A DNA stretch of 59,284 bases from Candidatus Nitrosocosmicus sp. (lineage in GTDB: Archaea; Thermoproteota; Nitrososphaeria; Nitrososphaerales; Nitrososphaeraceae). The notes below the pieces were generated by a model that saw only the letters and a program-made list of their open reading frames with translations, did not search any database and was not told the origin of the DNA. The DNA lies in the NCBI GenBank assembly GCA_025934495.1, contig JAICXY010000009.1, forward strand, positions 1 through 59,284, given 5' to 3'. Shown here piece by piece: positions 19,419 through 28,177 of this stretch (within the stretch, counting starts at the first letter, position 1; each line of letters begins with the position of its first letter). The translations under genes and the position numbers were made by a program.

Positions 19419-20749
19419 GTGTCATCTTCATTATCATCTCCGCAGAACAATAACAATAATAGGATTGAAAATGTTTTGATATTACAAGGCGGGGGTTCGA
19501 TTGGGGCTTTTGGTTGTGGTGTATTTAAAGGACTTGCAAATAATAACATTCGAATAGATATCGTTGCCGGCACTTTGATAGATGGAATAAAGGGCGCAAT
19601 TATTGCAGGGAATAAAGACAAAGAGCATCCAGAAGTCTATTAGAGCAATTTTGGCTCGAATTATCAGAAAATTATATCGATACAAGTAAACCGTCATTTG
19701 ATATTCATTCTAAATTTGTAGAACACGTATTATTTCCATTTACATATCATCATCATCCTCCTCCTCCTTATCGCCGTCGACAGAAAATGAAAAAAATCTT
19801 TTAACAAAAACAAATGAAAATTATTATCAAAAACTTAAATCTTCAATCTTTCTATAGCTCTGCTATTTTTGGAAATGATAAAATGTTTAAACCTCTATGG
19901 GTATATGAAAATCCTTTCTCTGATCCTAACTATTTTAGTCCTTCAAAGTGGACATATATATGATCATTCGCCTTTAATTGTAACATTAGAAAAATATATT
20001 GATTATGATAAATTGAAACCCGATGAAAGTCCAAATTCATGGTTGATACTAACTGCAGTTCACATTTTGACTGCAGCGCCGCTCACATTTGATAGTTTTA
20101 AACACCAGATAACATCAAAACATGTTCTTGCAACCTCTTCTTATCAATTTAAGGTGAACTGAAGTTGAAGAGGGAATCTATGCGAGGGATGGGATCTTGT
20201 TAAGTAACACTTCATTAAGAGAAGTATTGGATGCTTCTCCAATAAATGATAAAAGAATATTTTTAGTAGAAAATTGCCCGAAAAAAGCTGAATCTCTTCC
20301 AAAGAATTTGCCTGATGTATTTCATAGAGATCGAGGTGTTATTTTTTTGGATAAATCTGGGCATAATATAAAAATGTAAAGTATTTGCCTGATATTTACA
20401 TTATATAGATGAACTGTATAATGTAATAGAACAGTTCACTGATACAACAAAATTAGATGAAAAACAATTAAAAATAATTCGTTCAAAATATAAAAAATTT
20501 AAAAAAGAACACGGCGTGGATATTAAAGATATCTTTTACATCTCTCAAGACGAAACTAATCCTTCTATATTTGAAATTGCCGATTTTTCTCTCGACTCGA
20601 CCAAAAAATTCTATTGAAGAAGACAAAAAAAACAAATCAGATTTTAAATGATGGAAATTCGTTCAAGTATGGTGATAGCTTTCGCACAAAGATGTATACA
20701 TGATAGAATATGGGATGGTGGTGGTTATCGTGTTTTTAATAAGTAATCT
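19419..20749 (+). pseudogene. Decayed patatin-like phospholipase
   Basis: The start (GTG 19419) reads through VLILQGGGSIGAFGCGVFKG, the oxyanion-hole motif of patatins. The nucleophile motif that should be GTSIGG reads GTLIDG, so the catalytic Ser is lost. Downstream the match continues in changing frames: LEQFWLELSENY, SAIFGNDKMFKPLW, HSPLIVTLEKYIDYDKL, TFDSFKHQITSKHVLATSS, DGILLSNTSLREVLDASP, LDEKQLKIIRSKYKKF and DIFYISQDETNP. Repeated frameshifts and internal stops, plus the lost Ser, make it a pseudogene of a full-length protein of about 430 residues. The right boundary is approximate. Confidence 0.8.
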
Positions 20750-21101
20750 ATGTTCTTGCAAACCCTTTTTCGTTATTGTTAAATAAAATTATTCCATGTT
20801 CAAATAATTCTATTTAAATTATTTTCATTTAAAATCGACTCGTTTATAATAAATCGAATTTATCATTTTCAATAAAGCAGGCTACTACCGTTTGTTTTGT
20901 ATAAACATGATCTTTTTGGAAATTTGGTAAAAAGCGAGGATTTTATATTGTTATGCTCTGTCTTTGTTTTCTTGTCGTATCTTTTGATTAGTTGAATATT
21001 TTTTGATTCATTGATTTATCGAAATAAACGAAATAAAAAACAAATTAGAATGGAGTAGATAGAGTAATACAATATTTGGATAAACATGTTCATAACAGAT
21101 A
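20750..21101. other. Intergenic upstream of cobY
   Basis: About 350 AT-rich bases between the dead patatin gene and cobY. No ORF or repeat was recognised. Confidence 0.4.
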
Positions 21102-21788
21102 ATGTTAATCTATGGTGTTTTAATGTGTGGAGGTAAAGGAACTCGAATAAAATCTGTTATCGGTTCTGAAACGGAAAAACCTCTTATAAGAATAAAAAAT
21201 AAGCCTTTTATTGTATATTTAATAAATGCATTAAACCATGCTAACAGTTTTGAAAAAATATTTGCCGCCGTTAGTAACAACACTCAAAAAACTCGTGAAT
21301 TTCTAAATGCTAATTTTCAAAATAAAATAGTATTATTAGAAACAGCTGGTATAGGATATTCAGAAGATTATTTAACAGTAATAAAATATTTTAAAAATAC
21401 CAAATTCGAAAAAGAAAAAGAAAAAGAGAGCGAGTGCAAAAAAAAAATATTATTTCTTCCAATAGATATACCTTTAATATCTCCTGAAATATTGAAACAA
21501 ATAATCCAATTACATCAAGAAAAGCCATGTCTTACAATCATTATAGAAAAGGATTTTGTTAAAAATCATGGCATAATGTCATCCTCGTACGAATTTATGT
21601 TTGATCAAAAAAACTGTTGTTATTCGGGTATCTCTCTGATTGATGTTTCCAAGATTAATGTTGATGATTGTAATAGAGTTCAATTAATTGAAGAGGAATA
21701 CGTTATTTTAAATAAGAGTGAAATAGCTTGTAATGTAAATACCTTCAAAGATTTAAAAATAGCGGAAAATTTGATGGGATATTTTTAA
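21102..21788 (+). CDS. cobY: GTP:adenosylcobinamide-phosphate guanylyltransferase (CobY-like)
   Basis: This 228-residue nucleotidyltransferase begins with the GTP-binding loop (GVLMCGGKGTRI) followed by EKPLIRIKNKPF, the signature of MobA/CobY/GlmU-type enzymes. An internal LPIDIPLISPEIL holds the metal-binding Asp. Archaea use CobY in place of bacterial CobU to activate adenosylcobinamide-phosphate with GTP before CobS joins it to the lower base. The assignment rests on the motifs plus the presence of cobD, cobQ, cbiB and cobS 15-19 kb away. A Lys/Glu-rich insert (about residues 103-117) is unusual. Another NTP-transferase specificity cannot be excluded. Confidence 0.78.
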   Translation: MLIYGVLMCGGKGTRIKSVIGSETEKPLIRIKNKPFIVYLINALNHANSFEKIFAAVSNNTQKTREFLNANFQNKIVLLETAGIGYSEDYLTVIKYFKNTKFEKEKEKESECKKKILFLPIDIPLISPEILKQIIQLHQEKPCLTIIIEKDFVKNHGIMSSSYEFMFDQKNCCYSGISLIDVSKINVDDCNRVQLIEEEYVILNKSEIACNVNTFKDLKIAENLMGYF

Positions 21789-21816
21789 AAATTAAAATAA
21801 TTGTTAATGGATTAGA

Positions 21817-22014
21817 TTAATCCATTGTTTCTATAATTTTACCTAATATTTGAGCTTGGCCACCTGTATTTACAACTAATTCCGTATTACATGATTGACA
21901 AGTTATTATTTTTGTGCTATATGTGTATAAGATTACAGTATTTTGGCAATTTTCGCATTCTATTTTGACAAAATTACTACGAGGTTTAGGAATCATAATA
22001 TTGTGTTTTTTCAT
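21817..22014 (-). CDS. rps27e: Ribosomal protein eS27 (S27e)
   Basis: This 65-residue zinc-ribbon protein of the small ribosomal subunit has CENC (C20, C23) and CQSC (C39, C42) flanking the YTYSTKIITC core. Length and motifs are standard for archaeal S27e. It is the second gene of a pair with L44e upstream; the intergenic gap is only 30 bases and carries a strong AAGGAGGTG ribosome-binding site. Spacing shows a two-gene ribosomal-protein operon. Confidence 0.95.
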   Translation of the reverse strand: MKKHNIMIPKPRSNFVKIECENCQNTVILYTYSTKIITCQSCNTELVVNTGGQAQILGKIIETMD

Positions 22015-22024
22015 TACGTTAATA

Positions 22025-22034
22025 CACCTCCTTA
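22025..22034 (-). promoter_or_regulatory. Shine-Dalgarno site for eS27
   Basis: TAAGGAGGTG (minus strand) lies about 10 bases before the eS27 ATG at 22014. It supports internal re-initiation in the L44e-S27e transcript and fixes the start. Strong sites like this are rare in the window. Confidence 0.75.
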
Positions 22035-22044
22035 TGGTTTATAA

Positions 22045-22323
22045 TTATGCTTGGATTTCCAGCTTTCTAATTCGTCTACCTTCTTTCATTGTTTTGCGCT
22101 GACAAGTTTTACAATTATACTTTAACGTAATCTTTTTGGTAGTTTTAGCGGTTCTTTTTAATTCGGGGAATTTTTGGCCACCATAACCCTTTTTATCCTC
22201 TGCATGTCGTAGCGCACCTTGTGCAACTTTTCTATCTTTACCTTTTTTATAAATGGACACTGATTGAACAGTATGAGTTTTACATTTGGGACAAAACTTG
22301 CGCATCTCTTTCTGCATTTTCAT
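22045..22323 (-). CDS. rpl44e: Ribosomal protein eL42 (L44e)
   Basis: This 92-residue protein is the large-subunit zinc-ribbon protein near the E site. CPKC (C11, C14) and CKTC pair to bind zinc, and the conserved core KKGYGGQKFPELKRTAKTTKK includes the GGQ-like loop seen in this family. The real start may be the second or third Met (MQKEMRKFCP). It leads the pair with eS27. Confidence 0.95.
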   Translation of the reverse strand: MKMQKEMRKFCPKCKTHTVQSVSIYKKGKDRKVAQGALRHAEDKKGYGGQKFPELKRTAKTTKKITLKYNCKTCQRKTMKEGRRIRKLEIQA

Positions 22324-22498
22324 ATATAACTTAATTTCATTCTATGGGTAATTTAAAGTAAAATAATTGCTTTATGAAATTTATATTATTATCTTTGATA
22401 CATGTGCACAAACATGAAAAATTTGAATATCAAAAGAAGAAATAATTAACTTTTTTTATTTAATTGATAAATACACAAAAAATAAAATTATACAATAC

Positions 22499-22511
22499 AA
22501 AACTTATATAC
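22499..22511 (+). promoter_or_regulatory. TATA-box promoter of the 42-aa ORF
   Basis: AAACTTATATACACG lies about 27-32 bases before the ATG at 22536, which would place the transcription start almost at the start codon (leaderless mRNA), common in archaea. Confidence 0.5.
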
Positions 22512-22535
22512 ACGCTTCTCGATTAATTTTTAATT

Positions 22536-22664
22536 ATGTTAGAACAGTTAGCTCTACAAATTAGTCTAAATTGGGCTGGATGGCCCGTATGGATACCTTT
22601 AGGAACAGGTTTAACCATTGGTTTAATCTACGCACTAGCTTCTGCAGCTAGAAAAGCTAGATAA
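22536..22664 (+). CDS. Small membrane protein, 42 aa
   Basis: ATG at 22536 opens a 42-residue ORF with a Trp-rich amphipathic start (LNWAGWPVWIP), one membrane helix (LGTGLTIGLIYALASAA) and a basic end (RKAR), the topology of an anchored peptide with a positive-inside tail. A good TATA box precedes it. The well-formed promoter and composition make it a convincing small gene, wedged between the L44e operon and nep1. Function unknown. Confidence 0.6.
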   Translation: MLEQLALQISLNWAGWPVWIPLGTGLTIGLIYALASAARKAR

Positions 22665-22681
22665 ACTCCTAATTTTTTATT

Positions 22682-23371
22682 TTAATTAATATTATTTATC
22701 TTTTCAAATTCGTATATTAAACGTGAAACTACGATATGTGCTTCCAAACTAAGATTAGAAATCGAATATTTTTTTTCTAAATGCGATTCTATATGTTCTG
22801 AAAAATGACCTTTGGGAAATCCTCCTACAACAATACAGGGATTTTTAAACTGGAATAATTCCTTAGAAATATCTTCAAAGTTTTTGAAAACACCATTAAT
22901 CGAAAGACCGACAATAATATCTGGTTTTATATATGTTTGGAGTAAATCTGAAAAACTTAGGTTATCGCTTAATTCCAAAAGTACAATTCCATCTTTTGAA
23001 ACTATTTTTTTATTCTTAATCAAATCCAGAATCAATCCTTCATATCTTGCATACGATTTTGGAATTCTCACATTATCTTTTATCTTGATAACTTGATTAT
23101 TTATTGTATGAACAAAAACTTTGAGTTGATTTATTTTAAACAATGGTGTAGCAAGAGCATTTAATAAAATAATGTGTGATATATCTGGTCTTGCTCTTTT
23201 ATAATCTTGTTTTAAATTGCTTGATAAAATGGCAAAATGATGCAAAGTTCTATCCAATAATATTTCTGTAGGTTTTTTTCCACTATTTCGAATTTTTTTT
23301 AAAGATGTATGTCGAAATGTTTCAACTGGAATGGTTTCTAATGCTGTTTCTGCAATGACCAAATTTAACAA
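22682..23371 (-). CDS. nep1: rRNA N1-pseudouridine methyltransferase Nep1 (Emg1)
   Basis: This 229-residue SPOUT-class methyltransferase modifies a conserved pseudouridine in helix 35 of 16S rRNA. The N-terminal VIAETALETIP, the family signature RARPDISHIILLNAL, VFVHTINNQVI and RIPKSYARYEGLI match Nep1. The C-terminal knot holds VVGGFPKGHF (SAM-binding loop) and LSLEAHIVVSRLIYEFE. The start is TTG at 23371, consistent with MLNLVIAE. Standard length; shares the block with other translation genes. Confidence 0.93.
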   Translation of the reverse strand: MLNLVIAETALETIPVETFRHTSLKKIRNSGKKPTEILLDRTLHHFAILSSNLKQDYKRARPDISHIILLNALATPLFKINQLKVFVHTINNQVIKIKDNVRIPKSYARYEGLILDLIKNKKIVSKDGIVLLELSDNLSFSDLLQTYIKPDIIVGLSINGVFKNFEDISKELFQFKNPCIVVGGFPKGHFSEHIESHLEKKYSISNLSLEAHIVVSRLIYEFEKINNIN

Positions 23372-23450
23372 ATGATTTATTTTACTTTAAAAATTATTTA
23401 TTATTTAAAGTTATTAATAATTATATCAAAATAAAATAATAATATTTAAA

Positions 23451-23765
23451 ATGAAAAAAAATAAAAAAAAACAAATTGCTTTACAAAGAGTTAGTAATTT
23501 AATAGATACTGCTTTATATACCCAAGATTTTTTCTCAGATGATCATATCCTATCCGCTAAAAAAATTATTGAAAAATATAAAATAAAAATACCTTTTGAA
23601 TACAAGCTCCTTTTTTGTAAAAATTGTAAAAAGTTTATTGTTCCAGGTAAAAATTCAAGAATAAGAATAGGTAGATCAAAAATTAAAGCTTTGAGAATAA
23701 CCTGTAAACTATGTGGTCATACATATAGAAAGATTATAAAAGCAAAGGCAGAAATTGTAACATAA
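23451..23765 (+). CDS. rnp4: RNase P protein component 4 (Rpp21/Rpr2)
   Basis: This 104-residue basic protein has a four-Cys zinc site: CKNCKKFIVPGKNSRIRIG (C58, C61) and CKLCGH (C84, C87). The family's N-terminal alpha-helical segment (residues 5-40) precedes it. It helps RNase P trim the 5' leaders of tRNA precursors, together with Rpp29 and the RNA. The start MKKNKKKQ is unusually Lys-rich but typical of archaeal Rnp4. It lies upstream of eS19. Confidence 0.92.
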   Translation: MKKNKKKQIALQRVSNLIDTALYTQDFFSDDHILSAKKIIEKYKIKIPFEYKLLFCKNCKKFIVPGKNSRIRIGRSKIKALRITCKLCGHTYRKIIKAKAEIVT

Positions 23766-23864
23766 AATACTAAAATATCGGCCTTCGAGTAAATGACAGA
23801 ACAGAACAAGCAAAGAATAAGGATTTATAAGGGAAATTCAATGGATTAAATTTGTAATAATCAG

Positions 23865-24317
23865 ATGGCTAAAATTTTTGATGTACCCGCAGATGATTTG
23901 ATATCAAAATTATCAGAACAGCTTAAAAAAGATAAGAAAATAACTCCTCCTGAATGGTCAAATTTTGTTAAGACTGGAACTCATGCTGAAAAAATGCCTC
24001 AATACAAAGATTGGTGGTATACCAGGTGTGCATCGTTGGTAAGAAAGGTGTATTTACATGGTCCTATTGGAATTTCGGATTTAAAAAGCTATTATGGTGG
24101 TAGAAAAAGAATTAGCTATAATTTAGATCATCATAAAGATGCAGGGGGTGCAATAATTAGAAAAGCACTTCAACAGTTAGAATCAGCAGGATATATTGAT
24201 AAAAAAAGCAAAGGTAGAATGATTTCCAATGATGGAATGAAAAGGGTGGATAGGCTTGCTACAGAAATATTTAAGGAAGTTTGCAAAGATAATAAAAGTT
24301 TGGAAAGGTATGCATAA
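23865..24317 (+). CDS. rps19e: Ribosomal protein eS19 (S19e)
   Basis: This 150-residue small-subunit protein contains the signature WWYTRCASLVRKVYLHGPIG, the GGRKRISYNLDHHKDAGG loop and the C-terminal winged-helix stretch ALQQLESAGYIDKKSKGRMI. It has the expected length for archaeal S19e. Its stop overlaps the ribosome-binding site of the PDCD5-like gene, so the two are co-transcribed. Confidence 0.96.
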   Translation: MAKIFDVPADDLISKLSEQLKKDKKITPPEWSNFVKTGTHAEKMPQYKDWWYTRCASLVRKVYLHGPIGISDLKSYYGGRKRISYNLDHHKDAGGAIIRKALQQLESAGYIDKKSKGRMISNDGMKRVDRLATEIFKEVCKDNKSLERYA

Positions 24318-24323
24318 GGAGGT
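24316..24323 (+). promoter_or_regulatory. Shine-Dalgarno site for the PDCD5-like gene
   Basis: AAGGAGGT overlaps the last bases of the eS19 stop codon and lies 7 bases before the ATG at 24331, coupling translation of the two genes. Confidence 0.8.
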
Positions 24324-24330
24324 TTAAAAA

Positions 24331-24621
24331 ATGTCTGGTCCTCAATCACAACAGCCATCCGACGAGGAGATGAGAAAACAAAGGGCTGAAGCTGAGGCAA
24401 TAAAACAAAAAGCATTGGCGATGCTATTGGATTCTCAAGCAAGACAAAGACTAGCTAATGTAAAAATGGTGAAACCCGATCTTGCTGCAGCCGTAGAGAA
24501 CTATTTGATAAATGCTGCTACTAGTGGGCGATTAAACAGAGCATTAACAGATAATGAACTAAAACAGATTCTATTGAGCATACAACAACCAAAAAGGGAT
24601 TTTAAAATAAACAGATTGTAA
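24331..24621 (+). CDS. PDCD5-family DNA-binding protein
   Basis: This 96-residue protein belongs to the PDCD5 (TFAR19/DUF122) family: a charged N-terminal helix (EEMRKQRAEAEAIKQKAL), then MLLDSQARQRLANVKMVKPD and the conserved DNELKQILLSIQ three-helix core. Archaeal members bind double-stranded DNA or nascent-chain factors; their role is poorly known. It follows eS19 in a widely conserved archaeal pair. Confidence 0.93.
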   Translation: MSGPQSQQPSDEEMRKQRAEAEAIKQKALAMLLDSQARQRLANVKMVKPDLAAAVENYLINAATSGRLNRALTDNELKQILLSIQQPKRDFKINRL

Positions 24622-24713
24622 TAAAAAATTAACTATTGTTCTATTGATATATTTTTATTAATAATCATTATTTTTGAGTTAACTATATTAAGGTTTTAAA
24701 ATTACTTTTCCCA

Positions 24714-25766
24714 ATGAAGGCTGCTGTATTTAGAGAGTATAACAAAGATCCTACTAAAGTAGTAAAAATTGAAGACATAGATGTACCAAAAATAAAACCT
24801 AACGAAGTTTTAATAAAAGTGGAATCATCTGCATATAATTATAATGATTTATGGGCTATATGGGGAGACCCGGTGAAAACTCCTCTTCCACATATTTCAG
24901 GCAGTGATGTTGCTGGTAATATTGTAGAGGTTGGTGAAGATGTTACCAAATTTAAAGTAGGTGATAGAGTGGTATCGCATTCTAATATGAGTTGTAGGAT
25001 ATGTGAAATGTGTACATCTGGAAGAGAATATGATTGTAAAGACAGATCTATATGGGGATTCCAAACTGGACCATTATGGGGAGGATTTGCTCAATATACT
25101 CATTTACCCGAAGTTAATATTGCTAAACTTCCAGAAAAAGTCACATTTGATGATGCATCTGCAATGTCTATGGTGGGGATGACGGCATGGCATATGCTTG
25201 TTGGCAGAGCAAAAATCAAACCTGGCCAATCGGTTCTTATAATGGGTGGAACCAGTGGTGTCGGAATGGTGGGCATCCAAATAGCTAAACTTTATAATTG
25301 CAATGTAATTGCAACCGCTGGAAATCAACAAAAAATGGATAAATGCTCGGAATTAGGCGCAGATAACGTAGTAAATCATAGAGAATCAGATTGGTACAAA
25401 AAAGTAAGGGAGATTACAAAAAGAGAAGGTGGAGTAGACATCGTATTCGAGCATATTGGAAAAAATGTATTTCCGCAGGAAGTAAGTTTGCTTAAGATGG
25501 GTGGCACATTGGTCGCAACGGGAGCTACCACTGGTTACGATTCTACAATCGATTTAAGGTATCTTTTCTTTAAGGGAACAAATCTTCTTGGCTCAACGCA
25601 GGGAACAAAAGCAGAATTGGAGCAGGTAATATATTGGACCGATAAAGGAAAATTAAAACCACTAATACACACAACATTACCATTTTCAAATATGGTTGAA
25701 GGTCATACAATGATGGCGGGTGCCGAGCAAATAGGCAAAATTATTACATCTCCCCAAAAACTTTAA
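24714..25766 (+). CDS. MDR-family dehydrogenase/reductase (zinc-lobe type)
   Basis: This 350-residue medium-chain dehydrogenase has a GroES-like N-domain (GSDVAGNIVEVGEDVTKFKV). Structural-zinc cysteines lie at C94, C97, C100 and C108. The Rossmann loop GGTSGVGMVGIQIAKL lies at about 178-193. The catalytic-zinc Cys found in alcohol dehydrogenases is replaced (YNYNDLWAIWG), so it is more likely a quinone- or enoyl-CoA-reductase-like enzyme. Acryloyl-CoA reductase of the 3-hydroxypropionate/4-hydroxybutyrate carbon cycle belongs to this superfamily, a tempting but unproven assignment. It shares a likely operon with the lyase that follows 26 bases downstream. Confidence 0.87.
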   Translation: MKAAVFREYNKDPTKVVKIEDIDVPKIKPNEVLIKVESSAYNYNDLWAIWGDPVKTPLPHISGSDVAGNIVEVGEDVTKFKVGDRVVSHSNMSCRICEMCTSGREYDCKDRSIWGFQTGPLWGGFAQYTHLPEVNIAKLPEKVTFDDASAMSMVGMTAWHMLVGRAKIKPGQSVLIMGGTSGVGMVGIQIAKLYNCNVIATAGNQQKMDKCSELGADNVVNHRESDWYKKVREITKREGGVDIVFEHIGKNVFPQEVSLLKMGGTLVATGATTGYDSTIDLRYLFFKGTNLLGSTQGTKAELEQVIYWTDKGKLKPLIHTTLPFSNMVEGHTMMAGAEQIGKIITSPQKL

Positions 25767-25792
25767 TTTTTTGTAACTTGTCGATATAAAAT

Positions 25793-26686
25793 GTGGGCCG
25801 ATCTAGAAGTTTAATTTTCATACCTGGAAATAATACTCGTTTTTTGGAGAAATCCAAGACCATTAATTCGGATATAATTTGTTTTGATCTGGAAGATTCT
25901 GTCCCTCTTAATGAAAAAGAAACCGCAAGAAAATTAGTAAAAAAAACAGTACAGGAGTTTACTAAAATGGATCAATCTAATAAAAAAATTCTTGTATCTG
26001 TAAGAATTAATGCACCTAACTCGCATTTGGCAATAGATGATTTAAAAAATATTATATCAGAGGGAATCGATGCTATAGTAATACCAAAAGTCGAAACTAA
26101 ATTTCAAATCATCAGTCTATCAAATGTAATAAAAACAATTGAAAAAGAAAATGGTATTCCCAATAATTTTATAAAACTAATGCCCTCAATCGAATCATCA
26201 CTAGGTGTAGTGAATGCTTATTCTATTGCAAAATCTGACCAACGAATTTCATCTCTTGTTTTTGGAATTTTTGACTTTTTACATGATATGAAAATTGATA
26301 ATAATGATGCTGATATTTTAACAGGATATATGTATGCCAGGGCCAAAGTACCGGTCGATGCAAGGGCCGCAGGTATCGATTCTATTGATTCTATTTGGCA
26401 AAATATTGATGATATGAATGGTTTGGAAAAAGATTCAAACTTTGGTAGAAAATTAGGCTACACAGGAAAATGCATAATACATCCTTCTCAAATAGAGCAT
26501 GTACATAAAGTTTTTAGCCCTAATGCCCAGGATATACAATGGGCAAAAAAGGTAATATCTGCATTAGATGAGTCAATCCATGGAAAACCAATAAAGATAG
26601 GTGCAATAAATTTGGAAGGAAAAATGATCGATGCTGTGCATTATAAACAGGCAAAAAGGATCTTGGATTCACTCATACATCAGTAA
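25793..26686 (+). CDS. CitE-like lyase (HpcH/HpaI aldolase family)
   Basis: This 297-residue TIM-barrel enzyme has the CitE/malyl-CoA lyase pattern: RSLIFIPGNNTRFLEKS, ICFDLEDSVP (metal-binding acidic residues), VRINAPNS, VIPKVET, MPSIESSLGVVNAYSIA and GKCIIHPSQIEHVHKVFSP. It probably cleaves or forms a malyl- or citramalyl-type CoA thioester. The start is GTG at 25793. The close upstream MDR reductase suggests a shared acyl-CoA pathway. True citrate lyase is unlikely because no alpha or gamma subunit gene is nearby. Confidence 0.88.
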   Translation: MGRSRSLIFIPGNNTRFLEKSKTINSDIICFDLEDSVPLNEKETARKLVKKTVQEFTKMDQSNKKILVSVRINAPNSHLAIDDLKNIISEGIDAIVIPKVETKFQIISLSNVIKTIEKENGIPNNFIKLMPSIESSLGVVNAYSIAKSDQRISSLVFGIFDFLHDMKIDNNDADILTGYMYARAKVPVDARAAGIDSIDSIWQNIDDMNGLEKDSNFGRKLGYTGKCIIHPSQIEHVHKVFSPNAQDIQWAKKVISALDESIHGKPIKIGAINLEGKMIDAVHYKQAKRILDSLIHQ

Positions 26687-26714
26687 AAAAATATATTTTT
26701 TTATATTATTAAAA

Positions 26715-26757
26715 ATATTCAAATATTCAAATATTCAAATATTCAAATATTCAAATT
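26715..26757 (+). repeat. Tandem repeat (ATATTCAA x5) upstream of the rib operon
   Basis: Five exact 8-bp units ATATTCAA plus a partial copy lie just upstream of the riboflavin operon, within its probable promoter (start codon at 26778). The copy number can vary by slippage, which could alter promoter spacing. No known operator resembles it. Confidence 0.8.
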
Positions 26758-26777
26758 ATGTTATACTGATATAACTC

Positions 26778-27443
26778 ATGTTTACTGGAATTATACAAGA
26801 TTTGGTAAAAATTGATGCAGTAAAAAAAACAAATCCTTTATCTAATGTCTCTAACCCTGACATAAATAACAAAAATAGGTCGGATACCGAAATAACTCTA
26901 AATCTTAAAAAATTCAAAAAATTGAAAATTGGGGATAGTGTTGCAATAAATGGTGTTTGTTTAACTGTTGCAAAATTAAATAAAAATCTAGCTACTTTTC
27001 AAATCATTGCTGAAACTATTAGAAAAAGCTGTTTTTCCTCTATAAAAAAAGGAGATCGGGTAAATATAGAAAGAAGCCTAAGGATGGGAGATAGGCTTGA
27101 AGGCCATTTTATTCTTGGACACGTTGATTGTATAGGAAAAATTGAACATATTGAGAAAAATGAAACAGAAAGTATTATCCTAATCGAAATTACGGACAAA
27201 AGTATTTTACATCTTATTGCTCCAAAAGGATCAATTACAATAGATGGAATAAGTCTAACTGTAGTAAAGATGATTGAAAATAAGGTTGAAATTGCTTTGA
27301 TACCTCATACATTAGAAAATACAACACTAGGGATAAAAAATATTGGAGATATTGTAAATGTGGAAGTGGATATTTTGGCAAGGTATATTTCAAATATCTA
27401 CCAAAATATTGGTAATAACAAAAAAAATAGTAAAATATATTAA
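26778..27443 (+). CDS. ribE: Riboflavin synthase, bacterial-type (alpha subunit)
   Basis: This 221-residue protein has two lumazine-binding repeats: the first starts MFTGIIQDL and contains IGDSVAINGVCLTV; the second contains GHFILGHVDCIG and GSITIDGISLTVV. It converts two 6,7-dimethyl-8-ribityllumazine molecules into riboflavin. This is the trimeric bacterial/eukaryal type rather than the lumazine-synthase-like RibC known from methanogens, although its operon neighbours ArfA and ArfC are archaeal-type. An insert near residues 15-40 (KKTNPLSNVSNPDINNKNRS) lengthens the first repeat. It is the first gene of the six-gene operon. Confidence 0.95.
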   Translation: MFTGIIQDLVKIDAVKKTNPLSNVSNPDINNKNRSDTEITLNLKKFKKLKIGDSVAINGVCLTVAKLNKNLATFQIIAETIRKSCFSSIKKGDRVNIERSLRMGDRLEGHFILGHVDCIGKIEHIEKNETESIILIEITDKSILHLIAPKGSITIDGISLTVVKMIENKVEIALIPHTLENTTLGIKNIGDIVNVEVDILARYISNIYQNIGNNKKNSKIY

Positions 27444-27466
27444 CAATAGATATGAAAAAAATATGA

Positions 27467-28177
27467 TTGTCGAAAATATCTGAAGCAGTAACAGCATTAC
27501 AAAACGGACGTTTTGTTCTGATTCATGATGATGATAATAGGGAAGATGAAATCGATATGGTTGTTTCTGCTGAGAATATTTTACCTCAACATGTTTCAGT
27601 GATGAGAAAGGATGCAGGTGGACTTATATGTACCGCGGTATCCAAAGAAATTTCTATAAAATTAGGATTACCTTATATGTATGACATTTTGAAAATTTTT
27701 GGACAATCTAACAAATCTATTTCTTTAATAACTAAAAATACTTCGCCCTACGGGGATAAACCCTCTTTTTCGATCACACTAAATCATGTAAATACATATA
27801 CTGGAATTACAGATTATGACAGATCATTAACAATCTCATCATTAGCTAAAATTTGTAGGAACTTGAATATGGAAGTTGAGGACAATACTATAGCACTTGA
27901 AAAATTCCAAAATAGTTTTATAACTCCAGGTCATGTTCCTATTTTAATTGCTTCAAAAGGATTACTTAATGAAAGAATGGGGCATACAGAAATGTCTATT
28001 TTTCTTACAAGAATTGCAAATATTACAAATGTATCTACTATCTGTGAAATGTTAGATCCAGTTAACTATAAAGCATTATCATATAAAGATGCATGTAAGT
28101 ATGCTCAAGATAGGAATATCGTTATGTTGGACTCCAAAGATCTGATGACTTATGCAAATGATATAAACAACAAATGA
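27467..28177 (+). CDS. ribB: 3,4-dihydroxy-2-butanone 4-phosphate synthase
   Basis: This 236-residue enzyme makes the four-carbon unit of riboflavin from ribulose 5-phosphate. Motifs: VLIHDDDNREDEIDMV (acidic metal/substrate loop), RKDAGGLICTAV, TGITDYDRSLTI, TPGHVPILIA and RMGHTEMSI. No GTP cyclohydrolase II domain is fused. The start is TTG at 27467, because the nearby ATGs are in other frames. It ends in ATGA, overlapping the start of ribH. Confidence 0.94.
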   Translation: MSKISEAVTALQNGRFVLIHDDDNREDEIDMVVSAENILPQHVSVMRKDAGGLICTAVSKEISIKLGLPYMYDILKIFGQSNKSISLITKNTSPYGDKPSFSITLNHVNTYTGITDYDRSLTISSLAKICRNLNMEVEDNTIALEKFQNSFITPGHVPILIASKGLLNERMGHTEMSIFLTRIANITNVSTICEMLDPVNYKALSYKDACKYAQDRNIVMLDSKDLMTYANDINNK

